Below, in pieces: positions 1 to 7,960 of a stretch of DNA of 64,000 nucleotides; within the stretch, counting starts at the first letter, position 1, and every line of letters starts with the position of its first letter. The notes under the pieces were generated by a model that saw only the letters and a program-made list of their open reading frames with translations, made no database searches and was not told the DNA's origin. The position numbers were made by a program, and so were the translations under genes. Origin of the DNA: DASUPK01 sp963804595 (GTDB lineage: Bacteria > Actinomycetota > Thermoleophilia > Solirubrobacterales > 70-9); assembly GCA_963804595.1 (NCBI GenBank), contig CAWDQZ010000003.1, positions 372,001-436,000 of the forward strand. The letters are read 5' to 3'.

Positions 1-105
1 CTGTGCCGAGAGAGCAGGGATTTCGAAGCCACCGGCCGCGCTCTCGTGACACGTTCAGAAATCGAAAGGCCGTGCGCATGGACGTGTACCGCTCGAAGCA
101 GGGCG

Positions 106-252
106 ATGTCGGAGGAGAATCTGGAGCTTTTTCACCGCGCTTACGCCGCATCTGGCGGATCCGCCTGGGATTGGAGAAGCCGCCCGTTTCGGCTAGTTGC
201 ACCAGACGCCGAGTTCGACATCTCAGCGTGCTACGGATACTGGCTCGCCTAG
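106..252 (+). pseudogene. SnoaL-like (NTF2 fold) gene remnant
   Basis: The frame opens with ATG and reads MSEENLELFHRAYAAS, the usual N-terminus of the SnoaL-like paralogues in this window. It then jumps to a short APDAEFDIS-type strand and stops after 48 residues, whereas intact relatives have 130-155. The middle and C-terminal two thirds are missing, so no function is expected. It lies 24 nt before the acyltransferase start and may have been the upstream member of a former array. Confidence 0.6.
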
Positions 253-275
253 GCTGAAGGCGCTACCGTCGAGCA

Positions 276-1649
276 GTGGCCACGCGCCAGGCACCCGCTG
301 CGGTGTCGGAGCCGCTTAGTTACGACGACCTCGCCATCCTGCAGATGGAGTCCGAGACCGTCGCCGGCCACACGCTCAAGGTCGCGATCCTCAATCCGCC
401 CCCGAAGCAGCCCAGGCCAGATGTCCGGGCGCTTCGCGCGCGCATCGCCGCGAGGATCGGGCGGGCCCCGCGACTGCGGAGCAGGTTGCAGATGGGCTCC
501 AAGCGCCGGGCGGCCTGGGTCGACGACCCGGGATTCGACGGGCGCGACCACGTGCGCGCCGTCCCAATCTCGGGGAGCCTCTCGGATGAGGACCTGCGGG
601 GCATCTGCGCTCGCATGATGGAGGAGCGGCTCGATCGCTCGCGTCCACTGTGGACAATCGATCTGCTCGACCCGCTCGAGAACGGTGACATTGCCCTCGT
701 GTGGAGGCTCCACCACAGCCTGGCTGACGGCGTGATGGCTATGCGGCTCGCCGAAGAGGTGCTCTGGGACTCGGGCGACGTCCCGTCGCGCGCAGACGCC
801 GGCGGCGGGCAGTTGAATCCGCTTGCGGACCTCCGTGAGGCGCTCACGGCCCGACGGCCGGGACGTCTACCGGGGACGTTACGACGGGAGCTCAGCAGAA
901 CCCGAAATTCCTCACCGTTCAACGGTGTCGTCGGCACCCGCCGCACAGTGACGTTCGCCTCTGTACCGCTCGGCGAGCTCAGGCGAGCGACGAAGGCGCT
1001 CGTCCCCGGAGCCACCGTCAACGACGTCCTGCTGGCGCTCGTAGGCGCCGGGCTGCGCAATTGGGCTGAATTCCGGGGCGCCGCGCTCGGGAGCTGGCGG
1101 GTGAAGGTCCCGGTCAGCCTCCATCACCATGCTGAACACCCCGAGACAGCCAACCGCTACTCCTTCTTCTGCGTGGGGCTGCCGCTCTCGGAGCCGGACC
1201 CGGTCGTGCGCTTGCGCCGCATTAATGAGGACACGACCCTGCGCAAGGGGGCGGGTGACGCGCTTGTGCTTGACACCCTGTTGGGAGACCTCGCTCGCGT
1301 GGCGCCACCGCTCAGGCACATGCTGGACCGGCTCACTGTGCACCCCCGCGCCTTTGCGCTCAACGTGTCGAACCTGATCGGACCGAGGAACAGGCCGTCG
1401 GTGCTGGGCGCGCCCGTGCGCGCCTTGTACTCGATCGCGGACGTCGATCAGCGACATGGCCTGCGTGTAGCGGTCATCTCGATGAGCGACGAGCTTTACT
1501 TCGGCCTTTGCGCAGAGCCAGCGATCGTGGGCAAGCTCGACCCGCTCGTCGAGGGAATCCTGGCGGAGGCTGCCTTGCTCACCGACCGCTCAGCCGCTGA
1601 CGGTCCCGACTCTGCCAAGTCGCGATCCAGACCTGTGGGCCTTGGGTGA
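276..1649 (+). CDS. Wax ester synthase/diacylglycerol acyltransferase (WS/DGAT)
   Basis: Predicted to transfer acyl groups from acyl-CoA to diacylglycerol or long-chain alcohols, making storage lipid at the cytoplasmic membrane. Residues 146-152 read HHSLADG, the catalytic HHxxxDG motif of the family. Near residue 365 the NVSNLIGP stretch resembles the conserved C-terminal WS/DGAT motif. Length (457 aa) fits the family. GTG at 276 has little Shine-Dalgarno sequence. The in-frame GTG at 303 would give MSEPLSYDDLAILQMES, closer to family N-termini, and may be the true start. It stands alone, followed by 147 bp without a gene. Substrate preference cannot be read from sequence. Confidence 0.88.
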   Translation: MATRQAPAAVSEPLSYDDLAILQMESETVAGHTLKVAILNPPPKQPRPDVRALRARIAARIGRAPRLRSRLQMGSKRRAAWVDDPGFDGRDHVRAVPISGSLSDEDLRGICARMMEERLDRSRPLWTIDLLDPLENGDIALVWRLHHSLADGVMAMRLAEEVLWDSGDVPSRADAGGGQLNPLADLREALTARRPGRLPGTLRRELSRTRNSSPFNGVVGTRRTVTFASVPLGELRRATKALVPGATVNDVLLALVGAGLRNWAEFRGAALGSWRVKVPVSLHHHAEHPETANRYSFFCVGLPLSEPDPVVRLRRINEDTTLRKGAGDALVLDTLLGDLARVAPPLRHMLDRLTVHPRAFALNVSNLIGPRNRPSVLGAPVRALYSIADVDQRHGLRVAVISMSDELYFGLCAEPAIVGKLDPLVEGILAEAALLTDRSAADGPDSAKSRSRPVGLG

Positions 1650-1796
1650 AGCGGGTGCCATGGCGCTGGCGGACCTAATCGCCCTCGTCAAGCCGCCGGG
1701 CCGGCCGCTGCGCTGCGCGAGGATGTCGGTTGCAACGTGCTCGAAGCCAACGCGCTTGGCACGCGACTGGGATAGAACTGGGATGGTGAGCTGGAT

Positions 1797-3029
1797 ATGC
1801 CACTGCAGAGGAATCACGTGCGGGCGGTGATCGCGGGCGGGGGAGTCGCCGGGCTTGAGGCGTTGATTGCCATGCGCGACCTGGCTGGAGACCGTGTCGA
1901 GCTGACCCTTGTGGCGCCGGAGCCGGACTTCGTCTACCGGCCGCTCGCCGTCGAGGAACCGTTCTATCAGCAGCCGGCCGAGCGTCGGGTGCTAGCGCCC
2001 GTCGCGCGGGAGTTCGAAGCCAAGCTCATAGCACAGCCCCTGGTGGCAGTCGACGCCAATCGGCACGAGGCCCTGCTTGGCAACGGAAGCTCGCTTTTCT
2101 ACGACGCATTGATCGTCTGCGTCGGCGGCCGCACCAAGCCCCCGTACGACAGCGCCGTCACCTTCACCGGCGAGGCGGAGCAGCTCGCAATCGACGAGGT
2201 GCTAGGCGGCGACGGTGAGCCAACGCGACACGTCGCCTTCATCGTCCCGCCCGGTGTCACCTGGTCATTGCCGGCCTACGAGCTCGCACTGATGACGCGC
2301 AGTCGCGCCGAGCGGCTCGGCCTGGCTGACGTCGCCATTAGTCTCCACTCGCCGGAGGACTCCCCCCTTGCTGTCTTCGGGGCCGCGCCCAGTGACCACG
2401 TCGCCCGCCTGCTCGCCGCCCGCCGCATCGGGTTCCACGGCGGTAACTACGTCACCGAGCGAGAGGGGATTCTGTACACCGCCCCGGCCGAGGAGCCGCT
2501 CGACGCGGACGTAGCCGTTGCGCTCCCGCTGATCGAGGGCCCCGGGGTCGAAGGGCTCCCATCCGATGAGGCAGGCTTCATCCCAATCGACGAGCACGCA
2601 CGCGTGATTGGGACGGACGGTGTTTACGCGGCTGGCGACGGTACGAACTTCCCCGTGAAGCAGGGCGGGATTGCGACCCAGCAGGCAGACGCCGCCGCCG
2701 AGCACCTCGCCGCGCGCGCCGGCGCGGACGTCGAGCCGCAGCCATTCCTTCCGGTACTGCGCGGGAAGCTGCTCGTTGGCGAGGAGTCGATCAGCATGCG
2801 ACAGAGGCTCGGGAGCGAAGAAGGAGACGGAATCGTCTCGCTCGATTACCTGTGGTGGCCGCCGCACAAGATCAGTGGCCGCTACCTCGCTCCGTGGCTG
2901 GGCGGGGAGGACCCCCGGATCGAGTCCGTGCTCCCGCTGCGACCGCTGGACGTCGAGATCTCCCTACCGACGGAGTGGCATTCCGAGTCCGGCGCGCTTG
3001 ATCCCGAAAGGCCGTCGGACGCCGGCTGA
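1797..3029 (+). CDS. FAD-dependent pyridine nucleotide-disulfide-type oxidoreductase (SQR/NDH-2-like)
   Basis: A 410-aa flavoprotein. The N-terminal dinucleotide-binding loop is GGGVAG (residues 14-19), preceded by a beta strand. The second FAD contact is GVYAAGDGTN around residue 275, followed by KQGGIATQQAD, a helix typical of sulfide:quinone reductases and type II NADH dehydrogenases. Known relatives pass electrons from sulfide or NADH to quinone at the inner face of the membrane. I do not see the pair of redox cysteines expected in a classical SQR, so the electron donor is uncertain. The gene is single, with no obvious partner, and the ATG at 1797 sits after a weak ribosome site. Confidence 0.75.
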   Translation: MPLQRNHVRAVIAGGGVAGLEALIAMRDLAGDRVELTLVAPEPDFVYRPLAVEEPFYQQPAERRVLAPVAREFEAKLIAQPLVAVDANRHEALLGNGSSLFYDALIVCVGGRTKPPYDSAVTFTGEAEQLAIDEVLGGDGEPTRHVAFIVPPGVTWSLPAYELALMTRSRAERLGLADVAISLHSPEDSPLAVFGAAPSDHVARLLAARRIGFHGGNYVTEREGILYTAPAEEPLDADVAVALPLIEGPGVEGLPSDEAGFIPIDEHARVIGTDGVYAAGDGTNFPVKQGGIATQQADAAAEHLAARAGADVEPQPFLPVLRGKLLVGEESISMRQRLGSEEGDGIVSLDYLWWPPHKISGRYLAPWLGGEDPRIESVLPLRPLDVEISLPTEWHSESGALDPERPSDAG

Positions 3030-3158
3030 CGCAGCCGCGTTCGCAGGGTCGTTCGCGCCCCGCCTCGACCTGCGGCACCTGCCACACCCTGGCCGCGGCG
3101 GGAACGATGAGAACCGTCGGTCCGAACCTTGACGATCTCAAGCCCGATCAGGCAGCCG

Positions 3159-3262
3159 TCACGACCGGCGCTCGCGGCGACGAACGCAGCGACCTGCTGG
3201 GCCTGGGCTCCCGTGAGCAGGTTGGCGGGCATCGCGCCGGGGCCGTATTCGATCGCAGCCTG
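3159..3262 (-). pseudogene. C-terminal remnant of a class I cytochrome c
   Basis: Read on the minus strand, the segment gives AIEYGPGAMPANLLTGAQ followed by AQQVAAFVAASAGR. This is the pattern around the axial methionine (GxMP) and last helix (VAxYVA) of small c-type cytochromes. No CxxCH haem site lies upstream in frame; that side is occupied by an integrase remnant on the other strand. It is probably the tail of a gene cut by the integration. The call rests on motif resemblance only. Confidence 0.4.
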
Positions 3263-3263
3263 A

Positions 3264-3602
3264 AGCCGCCCCGGCGCCCCTGGCTATCCAGTCAAGACCA
3301 CCGCTTTCCATCACGACAGTGGTCACGTATTCGTCTGGGAGGACGGCAGGCCGCTCCACCCCGGCTACGTTTCGAAGTCCTTTCAGGACGCCCTCAGCCG
3401 CGCCGAGCTCCCGCGTATCCGCCTTCACGATCTCCGCCACACCTGGGCCTCGCAGGCGCTCGCGGCCGGCGTCAGCCCGAAAGTCGTCTCAGAGAGGCTC
3501 GGCCACGCCTCGGTCAGCTTCACCTTGGACATCTACAGCCACGTGCTGCCAGGACTGCAAGAGGACGCGGCGGTGAAGGTCGCGGCGCTGATCACACCCT
3601 GA
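3264..3602 (+). pseudogene. Tyrosine recombinase (phage-type integrase) C-terminal fragment
   Basis: An open frame without a start codon, directly after an in-frame stop at 3261. It encodes the catalytic half of a tyrosine integrase: a FVWEDGRPLHPGYVSKSF strand, the HxxR box in RLHDLRHTWAS, LGHAS with its histidine, and nucleophile tyrosine in LDIYSHV. The N-terminal arm/core-binding domains and first catalytic arginine are absent. Just after the stop lie tandem GGTTGCA motifs (3605-3622), then the tRNA-Met terminator. It is a remnant of an element inserted on the 3' side of the tRNA, distinct from the minus-strand integrase on the 5' side. Confidence 0.8.
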
Positions 3603-3654
3603 CCGGTTGCAAAATGGTTGCAGTGGCGGTCGGTTACCGAACAGGGACTCCAAG

Positions 3655-3680
3655 AAAAAGGGCCTGCAAGCAGGACTTTT
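3655..3680 (-). terminator. Terminator of tRNA-Met
   Basis: Read on the minus strand just beyond the tRNA 3' end, an interrupted stem (AAAAG, then CCTG with a 4-nt loop) is followed by a run of five T. The structure is near-symmetric, so it could also end plus-strand transcription from the integrase remnant. Confidence 0.6.
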
Positions 3681-3684
3681 CTAG

Positions 3685-3758
3685 TGGGCCGGGCAGGACT
3701 CGAACCTGCGACCGACGGATTATGAGTCCGCTGCTCTGACCACCTGAGCTACCGGCCC
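3685..3758 (-). tRNA. tRNA-Met (CAT), elongator type
   Basis: On the minus strand, 5' GGGCCGG pairs with CCGGCCC and a discriminator A. The D arm AGCTCAGGTGGTCAGAGC, the anticodon arm CGGACTCATAATCCG and the T arm GGTTCGAGTCC are complete. Anticodon CAT. CCA is not encoded. An isoleucine tRNA with modified CAU cannot be excluded from sequence alone. The 5' half (3719-3758) is duplicated at 24288-24327, marking this gene as the attachment site of the island to its right. Confidence 0.9.
3719..3758 (-). repeat. Left 40-bp direct repeat (attachment site candidate) of the genomic island
   Basis: This is the 5' half of tRNA-Met up to the anticodon loop. The same 40 bp recur in the same orientation at 24288-24327 with one mismatch in the D loop, and flanking sequence differs on both sides. 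Same-orientation repeats about 20.6 kb apart, with an integrase remnant immediately inside, fit site-specific integration. Confidence 0.7.
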
Positions 3759-3827
3759 TGATCGCATCCTAGAGCCGAATCTCGGCCCTCTCCCCCGGTC
3801 TCCGAGAGCCGGATTGCTAACCGATTG

Positions 3828-4268
3828 CTAACGCGCCGCCCAGTCGAGCAGCGCCGCGACCTTCGCCGCCGTCTCCTCTTCGAGCGCCGGCACGGAGGCG
3901 GCGTAGACGTCCATCGTGAACGAGGTGCTCGCATGGCCGAGCCTTTCGCTCACCGTCTTCACGTTGGCGCCGCTCTGCAGCATCAAGCTCGCCGCCGAAT
4001 GCCTTAGGTCATGCAGCCTGACCCGCGGCAGGTCGAGCTTTGCAACCTGGCGGGTGAACATCTGGCTGAACGAGTCCGGTTTGAGCGGCTCGCCGAGCGG
4101 GTCGGTGAATATGAACCCGTCTGCAGCCGGGCGGCCGAGGCGCCCGAGAGCGATCCGCTCCTCGAGCTGGCGGCGCCGGTGCTCTTCGGGGCCGGGATAG
4201 CATCCTGCCCGCACGGAGGGTTCATCGCGCGACGCCTTCGTGGTGCGCCTGACGCCCGGAGCTATCAA
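3828..4268 (-). pseudogene. Island tyrosine integrase, C-terminal fragment
   Basis: The frame encodes the catalytic end of a phage-type integrase: FIFTDPLGEPLKPDSFSQMF, the HxxR box RLHDLRHSAAS, LGHAS with its histidine, and nucleophile tyrosine in TMDVYAAS. About 140 residues remain of the usual 380-400. The first 30 have no integrase character, and the box with the first catalytic arginine is missing. It points towards tRNA-Met, as integrases of tRNA-borne islands usually do. Beyond its stop two copies of GATTGCTAAC (3812-3832) resemble the GGTTGCA tandem beyond the other integrase remnant and could be arm-type sites. Confidence 0.8.
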
Positions 4269-4307
4269 GAACAGCTACCTGAGCGTCCGTAATCACCTTG
4301 GACTCCC

Positions 4308-4466
4308 ATGACAGCCTCGGGGGAGGCATCGACGAAGCAGGTGTCCGAGGCGATCCGGGAGAAGTTCGGTGAGGAGTGGACCGTTGATGAGGCGTGGCAG
4401 GTGATCGCCGCGAGAGCGGAACACCGACACAGCTCGAAGCCGGCTCAGGTCGGGAGGAACCTGTGA
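4308..4466 (+). CDS. Small hypothetical protein of the island
   Basis: A 52-aa frame starting MTASGEASTKQVSEAIREKF and ending in RNL. It is charged and probably helical (REKFGEEWTVDEAWQVIAAR), with no membrane segment. Its stop overlaps the GTG start of the next gene in a GTGA arrangement, and the Shine-Dalgarno GGGAGG of that gene lies inside its last codons. The two are probably translated together. I do not recognise a family. The position next to the integrase suggests an element accessory gene. Confidence 0.5.
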   Translation: MTASGEASTKQVSEAIREKFGEEWTVDEAWQVIAARAEHRHSSKPAQVGRNL

Positions 4467-4957
4467 GCGACTGGCGATCCGGTCCATCGGTTTCGGACGC
4501 TGCGGAGGAGACTCGGGCTGAGGCGGTTGGCGAGGATCCCGCCGAGGAAACCGCGAGAGAGCTCAGTCCCTGGGACGCGGCGGATTCGCTCCTCGGCCGA
4601 GAACCCGACGAGCAGGAGATCGCCCGACGCCAAGCCGAGGCCGCTTGGAACGCGCTCGAGGACGGTTCAGCGGTGAACCAGGTCGCGGAGGCTCAGGCCC
4701 AGTACAAGGGCACGATCGAGCGGCTCAAGGAGTCAAGCCCAGGGATCGACCGCCCTGAGTGCATCGAGGCCATGGCCCCAATCGTCCAGCAGATCGCCGC
4801 GCTCTATAGAGAGACGGCACTTGGCTGGAATCCTGAGCTGCTCCGTATGGCCTATGAAGCCGTGGGCGGTGCCGAGCGGTGGGCGCCGGATCCCGACGAG
4901 GAACGCTGGATGAAGGTGATCCCGCAGCAGCACGAACGGGACGCGTTCTCTCGCTAG
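4463..4957 (+). CDS. Hypothetical acidic protein of the island
   Basis: Start GTG 4463 is chosen because GGGAGG precedes it by about six bases and because it overlaps the upstream stop by 4 nt; a longer in-frame start at 4394 lacks these. The 164-aa product has a disordered acidic N-terminus rich in Glu and Ala (about 1-60). A helical region follows from QEIARRQAEAAW to the end, with a WNPELLRMAYEAVGGAERW motif. There is no signal or membrane segment. Function unknown; it sits in a two-gene unit beside the island integrase. Confidence 0.55.
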   Translation: MSDWRSGPSVSDAAEETRAEAVGEDPAEETARELSPWDAADSLLGREPDEQEIARRQAEAAWNALEDGSAVNQVAEAQAQYKGTIERLKESSPGIDRPECIEAMAPIVQQIAALYRETALGWNPELLRMAYEAVGGAERWAPDPDEERWMKVIPQQHERDAFSR

Positions 4958-5024
4958 CTCCCGCTAGAACTCTTTGACGCTCACCCAGGCCGTGACGAAG
5001 AAGGGGTAGAATGCCGCCCCGGTT

Positions 5025-6467
5025 TCATCGAGCTCTTGAACCCTCGAAGCCGGATGGCCCACCGCGTTCGCCATCGCGAGCGGTGAGGCCTGTGAGCTCG
5101 GCCATTGCCGCGAGCCCGGGGCCGACGGCGACGCGGAAGCGCTCTGCGGCGGCCGCCAGATCGTCATCAACCGCCTGTCCGGGGGGGACGCGCGCGGGGT
5201 TCAGCGCCACGCTGTCGGCCCACTCCTTGATGTCGGGCGCGGCGCTAAACGCGAGTGATGCACGGCCGCCCAGGACCTGCATCAGCGCCCAGTCGGTGGG
5301 TGTGTCCGAGAGCGGCGACGGGAAAACCAGCCGGTTCTTCTCAGCATCATCTTCTCGGGTTGCCTCCACGTACCCGATCAGTGCCGCCGCCAGGCAGGGG
5401 AAGCCCGCCCGGACGGGCTGAATCGTGATCGCCTCATCGCCCCAGATCGGGATCAACGGCGGGTACTGCAGCCCGGAAGCGGCGCAGTGGACGACCAATG
5501 CGTCCCTGTCGATCTCGGCATCGCCCTCCTCAAGTTCGATCCGCCCGGGCTCGATCCCACGGACGTGTCCGAGCCGGACCACGCGCTCGATGCCGCGCAA
5601 CAGGTCGAGCTCCCACTGGGCAAGAGTCGGTGTCTTCGCCATGGTCGGCGTCAGCGAGCGGTCGATGCGGAGCATCACCCCGGCGGCTTCCATTCGCAGG
5701 AAGAGGTCATCCGGGGAGGAGGCCGCGCTTGCCGCCTCCATGACGTCGGCAGCCATCCCGATGAACACGGCGGGGTCGGGCTGGAGGACCGCGCGATCGA
5801 ACGTCCACGGCTCGCGGGGACGAACCCAGCAGATGGAGTCCGGGTCGACACCGCTTTCGAGCAGCCAGACGCAGGCGTCGGTTGCCGTCTTCCCGGACCC
5901 GACGATGACGAACTCCCCTGGCGCGGTCTCCAGCATCGGTAGCTCGTTGACCGGCAGTACCCGGATCCCGTCGGCGACGCCGAATGGCGGCTCGGTGGTC
6001 GCGGGGATCTCGGGGGCGAGGTAGCGGGCGTCGACGATCCGGCAATCCGGACGGGCTTGGTAACGCTCCCCGGAGATGCGCGAGACGAACGAGCCGTCAC
6101 CCAGGTACTCGCAGTTCGGGTGGAACTGCACCCTGCCCGAGGGCATCAGTTGCTCGTTCAATACCCGCTGGTAGTAGGCACAGATCTCCGCAGCACTCGC
6201 TCGTTCGTGCAGGCCGGCCTCGGGGCCCTCGCGCTGGATCGATCCGGAGCCCAGCATCGTCGAGGCCACTCCGTAGAACGAGGACGCCTGGTGTAGCCGC
6301 ACGAACGGGTAGGCATCGAGCCAGTGGCCACCGGGCGCGTGCCGGCGATCGACCAAGGCGACCTGCACGTCGGCATGCCGGATTAGGGCGTCGGCGAAAG
6401 CCATGCCCGACGCCCCGGCTCCGACTACCAGGTACTCGGCGTCGAGCGCACGTGGCATTGAGGTCAT
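5025..6467 (-). CDS. FAD/NAD(P)-binding monooxygenase-like protein
   Basis: A 480-aa flavoprotein. GAGASG at residues 16-21 is the FAD-binding loop. VIVGSGKTATDA near residue 187 is a second Rossmann loop, which in flavin monooxygenases binds NADPH. GGHWLDAYPFVRLHQAS resembles the active-site entry segment of the flavin-containing and Baeyer-Villiger-like group. Such enzymes hydroxylate or oxygenate small organic molecules in the cytosol; the substrate cannot be inferred. The frame is intact, unlike most island genes. It is monocistronic, with a 500-bp gene-poor gap upstream. Confidence 0.72.
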   Translation of the reverse strand: MTSMPRALDAEYLVVGAGASGMAFADALIRHADVQVALVDRRHAPGGHWLDAYPFVRLHQASSFYGVASTMLGSGSIQREGPEAGLHERASAAEICAYYQRVLNEQLMPSGRVQFHPNCEYLGDGSFVSRISGERYQARPDCRIVDARYLAPEIPATTEPPFGVADGIRVLPVNELPMLETAPGEFVIVGSGKTATDACVWLLESGVDPDSICWVRPREPWTFDRAVLQPDPAVFIGMAADVMEAASAASSPDDLFLRMEAAGVMLRIDRSLTPTMAKTPTLAQWELDLLRGIERVVRLGHVRGIEPGRIELEEGDAEIDRDALVVHCAASGLQYPPLIPIWGDEAITIQPVRAGFPCLAAALIGYVEATREDDAEKNRLVFPSPLSDTPTDWALMQVLGGRASLAFSAAPDIKEWADSVALNPARVPPGQAVDDDLAAAAERFRVAVGPGLAAMAELTGLTARDGERGGPSGFEGSRAR

Positions 6468-6958
6468 TCAACCATGGGCCCGTTCATCGTCACCGGATCC
6501 GCATGCGTGCACACGTCCGCGCGGGCTAGATCGGGACGGGATGCACCTGTGCTGCGGTTGAACCGCTTCCTCGGGGGGTCACCGTGTCAGCGTTGCGAGA
6601 AGCTGGCTAGCGAACGGGAAGCTCCACACAAAGGCCGGGTAAAGGCCGTGCTCTCCGGCCCTATTTTCATCTGATTCTTCGGAAACCCTTCTCCGGTCTT
6701 TCAGGAACGGGCGGAGGATCGCTCCGACAATCCCCGACACCTGGAGACATCAGATGAACAGCAAGCAGACCGACCGAGATCACCACTACCTCGCCGCCCA
6801 GATCCGGCTGGACGCACATCGCGCCTGGCGGAGAGCGAGGCCACCCTTGCGAATGAGTGCCAGGGAACAGAGTCACGGCCCGGCCAGGAAAGGCGCAATC
6901 CCCCGCGGGCATCTCCCCCGAGGCGCGCTTGCCGCCTAACGGGTAAGAGCCGTCAACG
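6468..6958. other. Gene-poor stretch
   Basis: Nothing convincing is encoded in these roughly 490 bp. A 61-codon plus-strand frame from ATG 6754 has GGAGA 8 nt upstream, but its composition is arginine-rich and low in hydrophobics, like a shadow frame. The stretch separates the monooxygenase from the first palindrome-bracketed module. Confidence 0.4.
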
Positions 6959-6964
6959 CGTGCC

Positions 6965-7166
6965 GGCGCGAGAAGCGAGCGCCAGGTCGAAGAGGGCTCT
7001 TTCCATGCGGAGCAGGCGCGACGGTCGTGACTCCCTTCGCGTGAATGCGGGAGTCTCGTCTGCTGGGGACGAGGACTCTCGGAATAGCTGCTTTGGACGA
7101 GAAGCGGCTATCCGCTTTGCATGGAAAGCAGCGCTCTTCGACACGGCGCTCGCCTATCGCGGCGGC
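6965..7166. repeat. Imperfect inverted repeat enclosing a spacer of about 105 bp
   Basis: The minus strand from 7012 down to 6965 and the plus strand from 7119 to 7166 share GCATGGAAAG, a CTCTTCGAC box and a GGCGCTCGC box in the same order. That is roughly 80 per cent identity over 48 nt by eye. The right arm begins inside the first full palindrome copy (7087-7132). The left arm therefore carries a degenerate half palindrome in inverted orientation. Confidence 0.55.
7087..7132 (+). repeat. 46-nt imperfect palindrome, copy 1 (full, used as consensus)
   Basis: Left half GCTGCTTTGGACGAGAAGCG then G, loop CTAT, then right half starting CCGCTTTGCATGG and ending AAAGCAGC. The outer 8 bp and inner 6 bp pair perfectly, and 7 nt on each side do not pair. 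Its first G is the last base of a TAG triplet, a position shared by most copies. It opens the module carrying the minus-strand SnoaL gene at 7253. Confidence 0.85.
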
Positions 7167-7219
7167 TCCGCCCACGCCAAGGAAGACAGCGAACTCGACA
7201 GGGGACGCGAGTGCCAAGG

Positions 7220-7244
7220 GGCCCGGCGGCTTTGCCGCCGGGCC
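7220..7244 (-). terminator. GC-rich hairpin downstream of the SnoaL gene
   Basis: A perfect 11-bp stem GGCCCGGCGGC with loop TTT lies 8 nt beyond the minus-strand stop at 7253. No T run follows, so it may act as an RNA 3'-end stabiliser or an atypical terminator. Confidence 0.5.
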
Positions 7245-7252
7245 TCCGCGTT

Positions 7253-7645
7253 TCAGCTCCAGGCGGCGGTCCAGGCCTCTTGGTCCACGTTGTTGTTGAA
7301 CCGCTTGACCTTGCCAGCGTCGAAGTCCCAGACGTGCTCGAAGGGCGTGTCGAGGTCTGCGCCGCTCTTCGCCTTCCCCTGGAAGCGGCCGGTGACGACC
7401 ACCGTTTCGCCCTGGTCCTCGAACTTCTCCGGGTTCACGGAGAACTCATCGAAGTTCGCCGGGATCGTGCTGAACACATCGGCTGCCACGCTCTCGGGCC
7501 CGCTGAACGTCCCGGAGGCCGAATTGCCTCCGCCGGGCTCGATCCACTCGACATCGGGCGCCATCAGGTCCAGCACGGTCTGTGGGTTGCCTGCGTTGAA
7601 GCTGTCATATGCGCCGCGAAGGTTCTCCACATCCTGCTCTGCCAT
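7253..7645 (-). CDS. SnoaL-like/ketosteroid isomerase-like protein
   Basis: Start ATG 7645 is chosen because AAGGAG lies 7 nt upstream; the longer frame to 7750 has no such site. The product (130 aa) begins MAEQDVENLRGAYDSFNAGN and has the NTF2-fold pattern: helix, then APDVEWIEPGG, a pocket region, and paired beta strands ending AGKVKRFNNNVD. Its C-terminus lacks the EALEAAGLSE end of the array genes, so it belongs to a different branch. Homologues bind or isomerise small hydrophobic molecules; no specific role can be assigned. It is intact and lies between palindrome copies 1 and 2. Confidence 0.75.
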   Translation of the reverse strand: MAEQDVENLRGAYDSFNAGNPQTVLDLMAPDVEWIEPGGGNSASGTFSGPESVAADVFSTIPANFDEFSVNPEKFEDQGETVVVTGRFQGKAKSGADLDTPFEHVWDFDAGKVKRFNNNVDQEAWTAAWS

Positions 7646-7739
7646 GTACCACTCCTTCTCTCTCTTGGGCCCCAAAACAACTTCCGGGTCCACCCTATGC
7701 CGGATCGGGCGCCGTGGACAAGTCATCTCTGCCCGGAGA

Positions 7740-7836
7740 GTGGCGGGCATGCCTGGTCGCCGAGACGCTGGGGTGCGTCTGTACGGCGGACGACGGGAGG
7801 GTCGAGGCCCTCGAAGCCACCGGGCTGGCGGAGTAG
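7740..7836 (+). pseudogene. SnoaL-type C-terminal remnant
   Basis: The frame ends GRVEALEATGLAE then TAG, the conserved C-terminus of the array genes, immediately before palindrome copy 2. Upstream residues do not align to the SnoaL fold. Only the end module of the gene survives. Confidence 0.55.
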
Positions 7837-7880
7837 CGCTTTGGACGAGAAGCGGCTATCCGCTTTGCATGGAAAGCAGC
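7836..7880 (+). repeat. 46-nt palindrome, copy 2 (45 nt)
   Basis: Identical to the consensus except for loss of one T in the left outer arm (GCGCTTT instead of GCTGCTTT). It follows the TAG of a SnoaL C-terminal remnant and precedes a SnoaL start module, so it joins two gene ends. Confidence 0.85.
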
Positions 7881-7907
7881 ACCCCGCCGCGAGGTACGGC
7901 GTAGGCG

Positions 7908-7943
7908 ATGTCAGAGGAGAACGTCGACATCGCTCCCACGTAG
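7908..7943 (+). pseudogene. SnoaL-type N-terminal remnant
   Basis: ATG follows the conserved leader GAGGTACGGCGTAGGCG and encodes MSEENVDIAPT before a stop. Only the start module of an array gene remains. Confidence 0.55.
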
Positions 7944-7960
7944 GAGTAATCTCAAGTCCA

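Noticed and set aside
3299..3312. ACCGCTTTCCATCA resembles the palindrome's right arm
   Set aside because: It lies inside the integrase reading frame, has no pairing partner and only nine matching bases.
6754..6939. 61-codon frame with a fair ribosome site
   Set aside because: Composition is shadow-like and no domain or membrane pattern is seen; left in the gene-poor entry.
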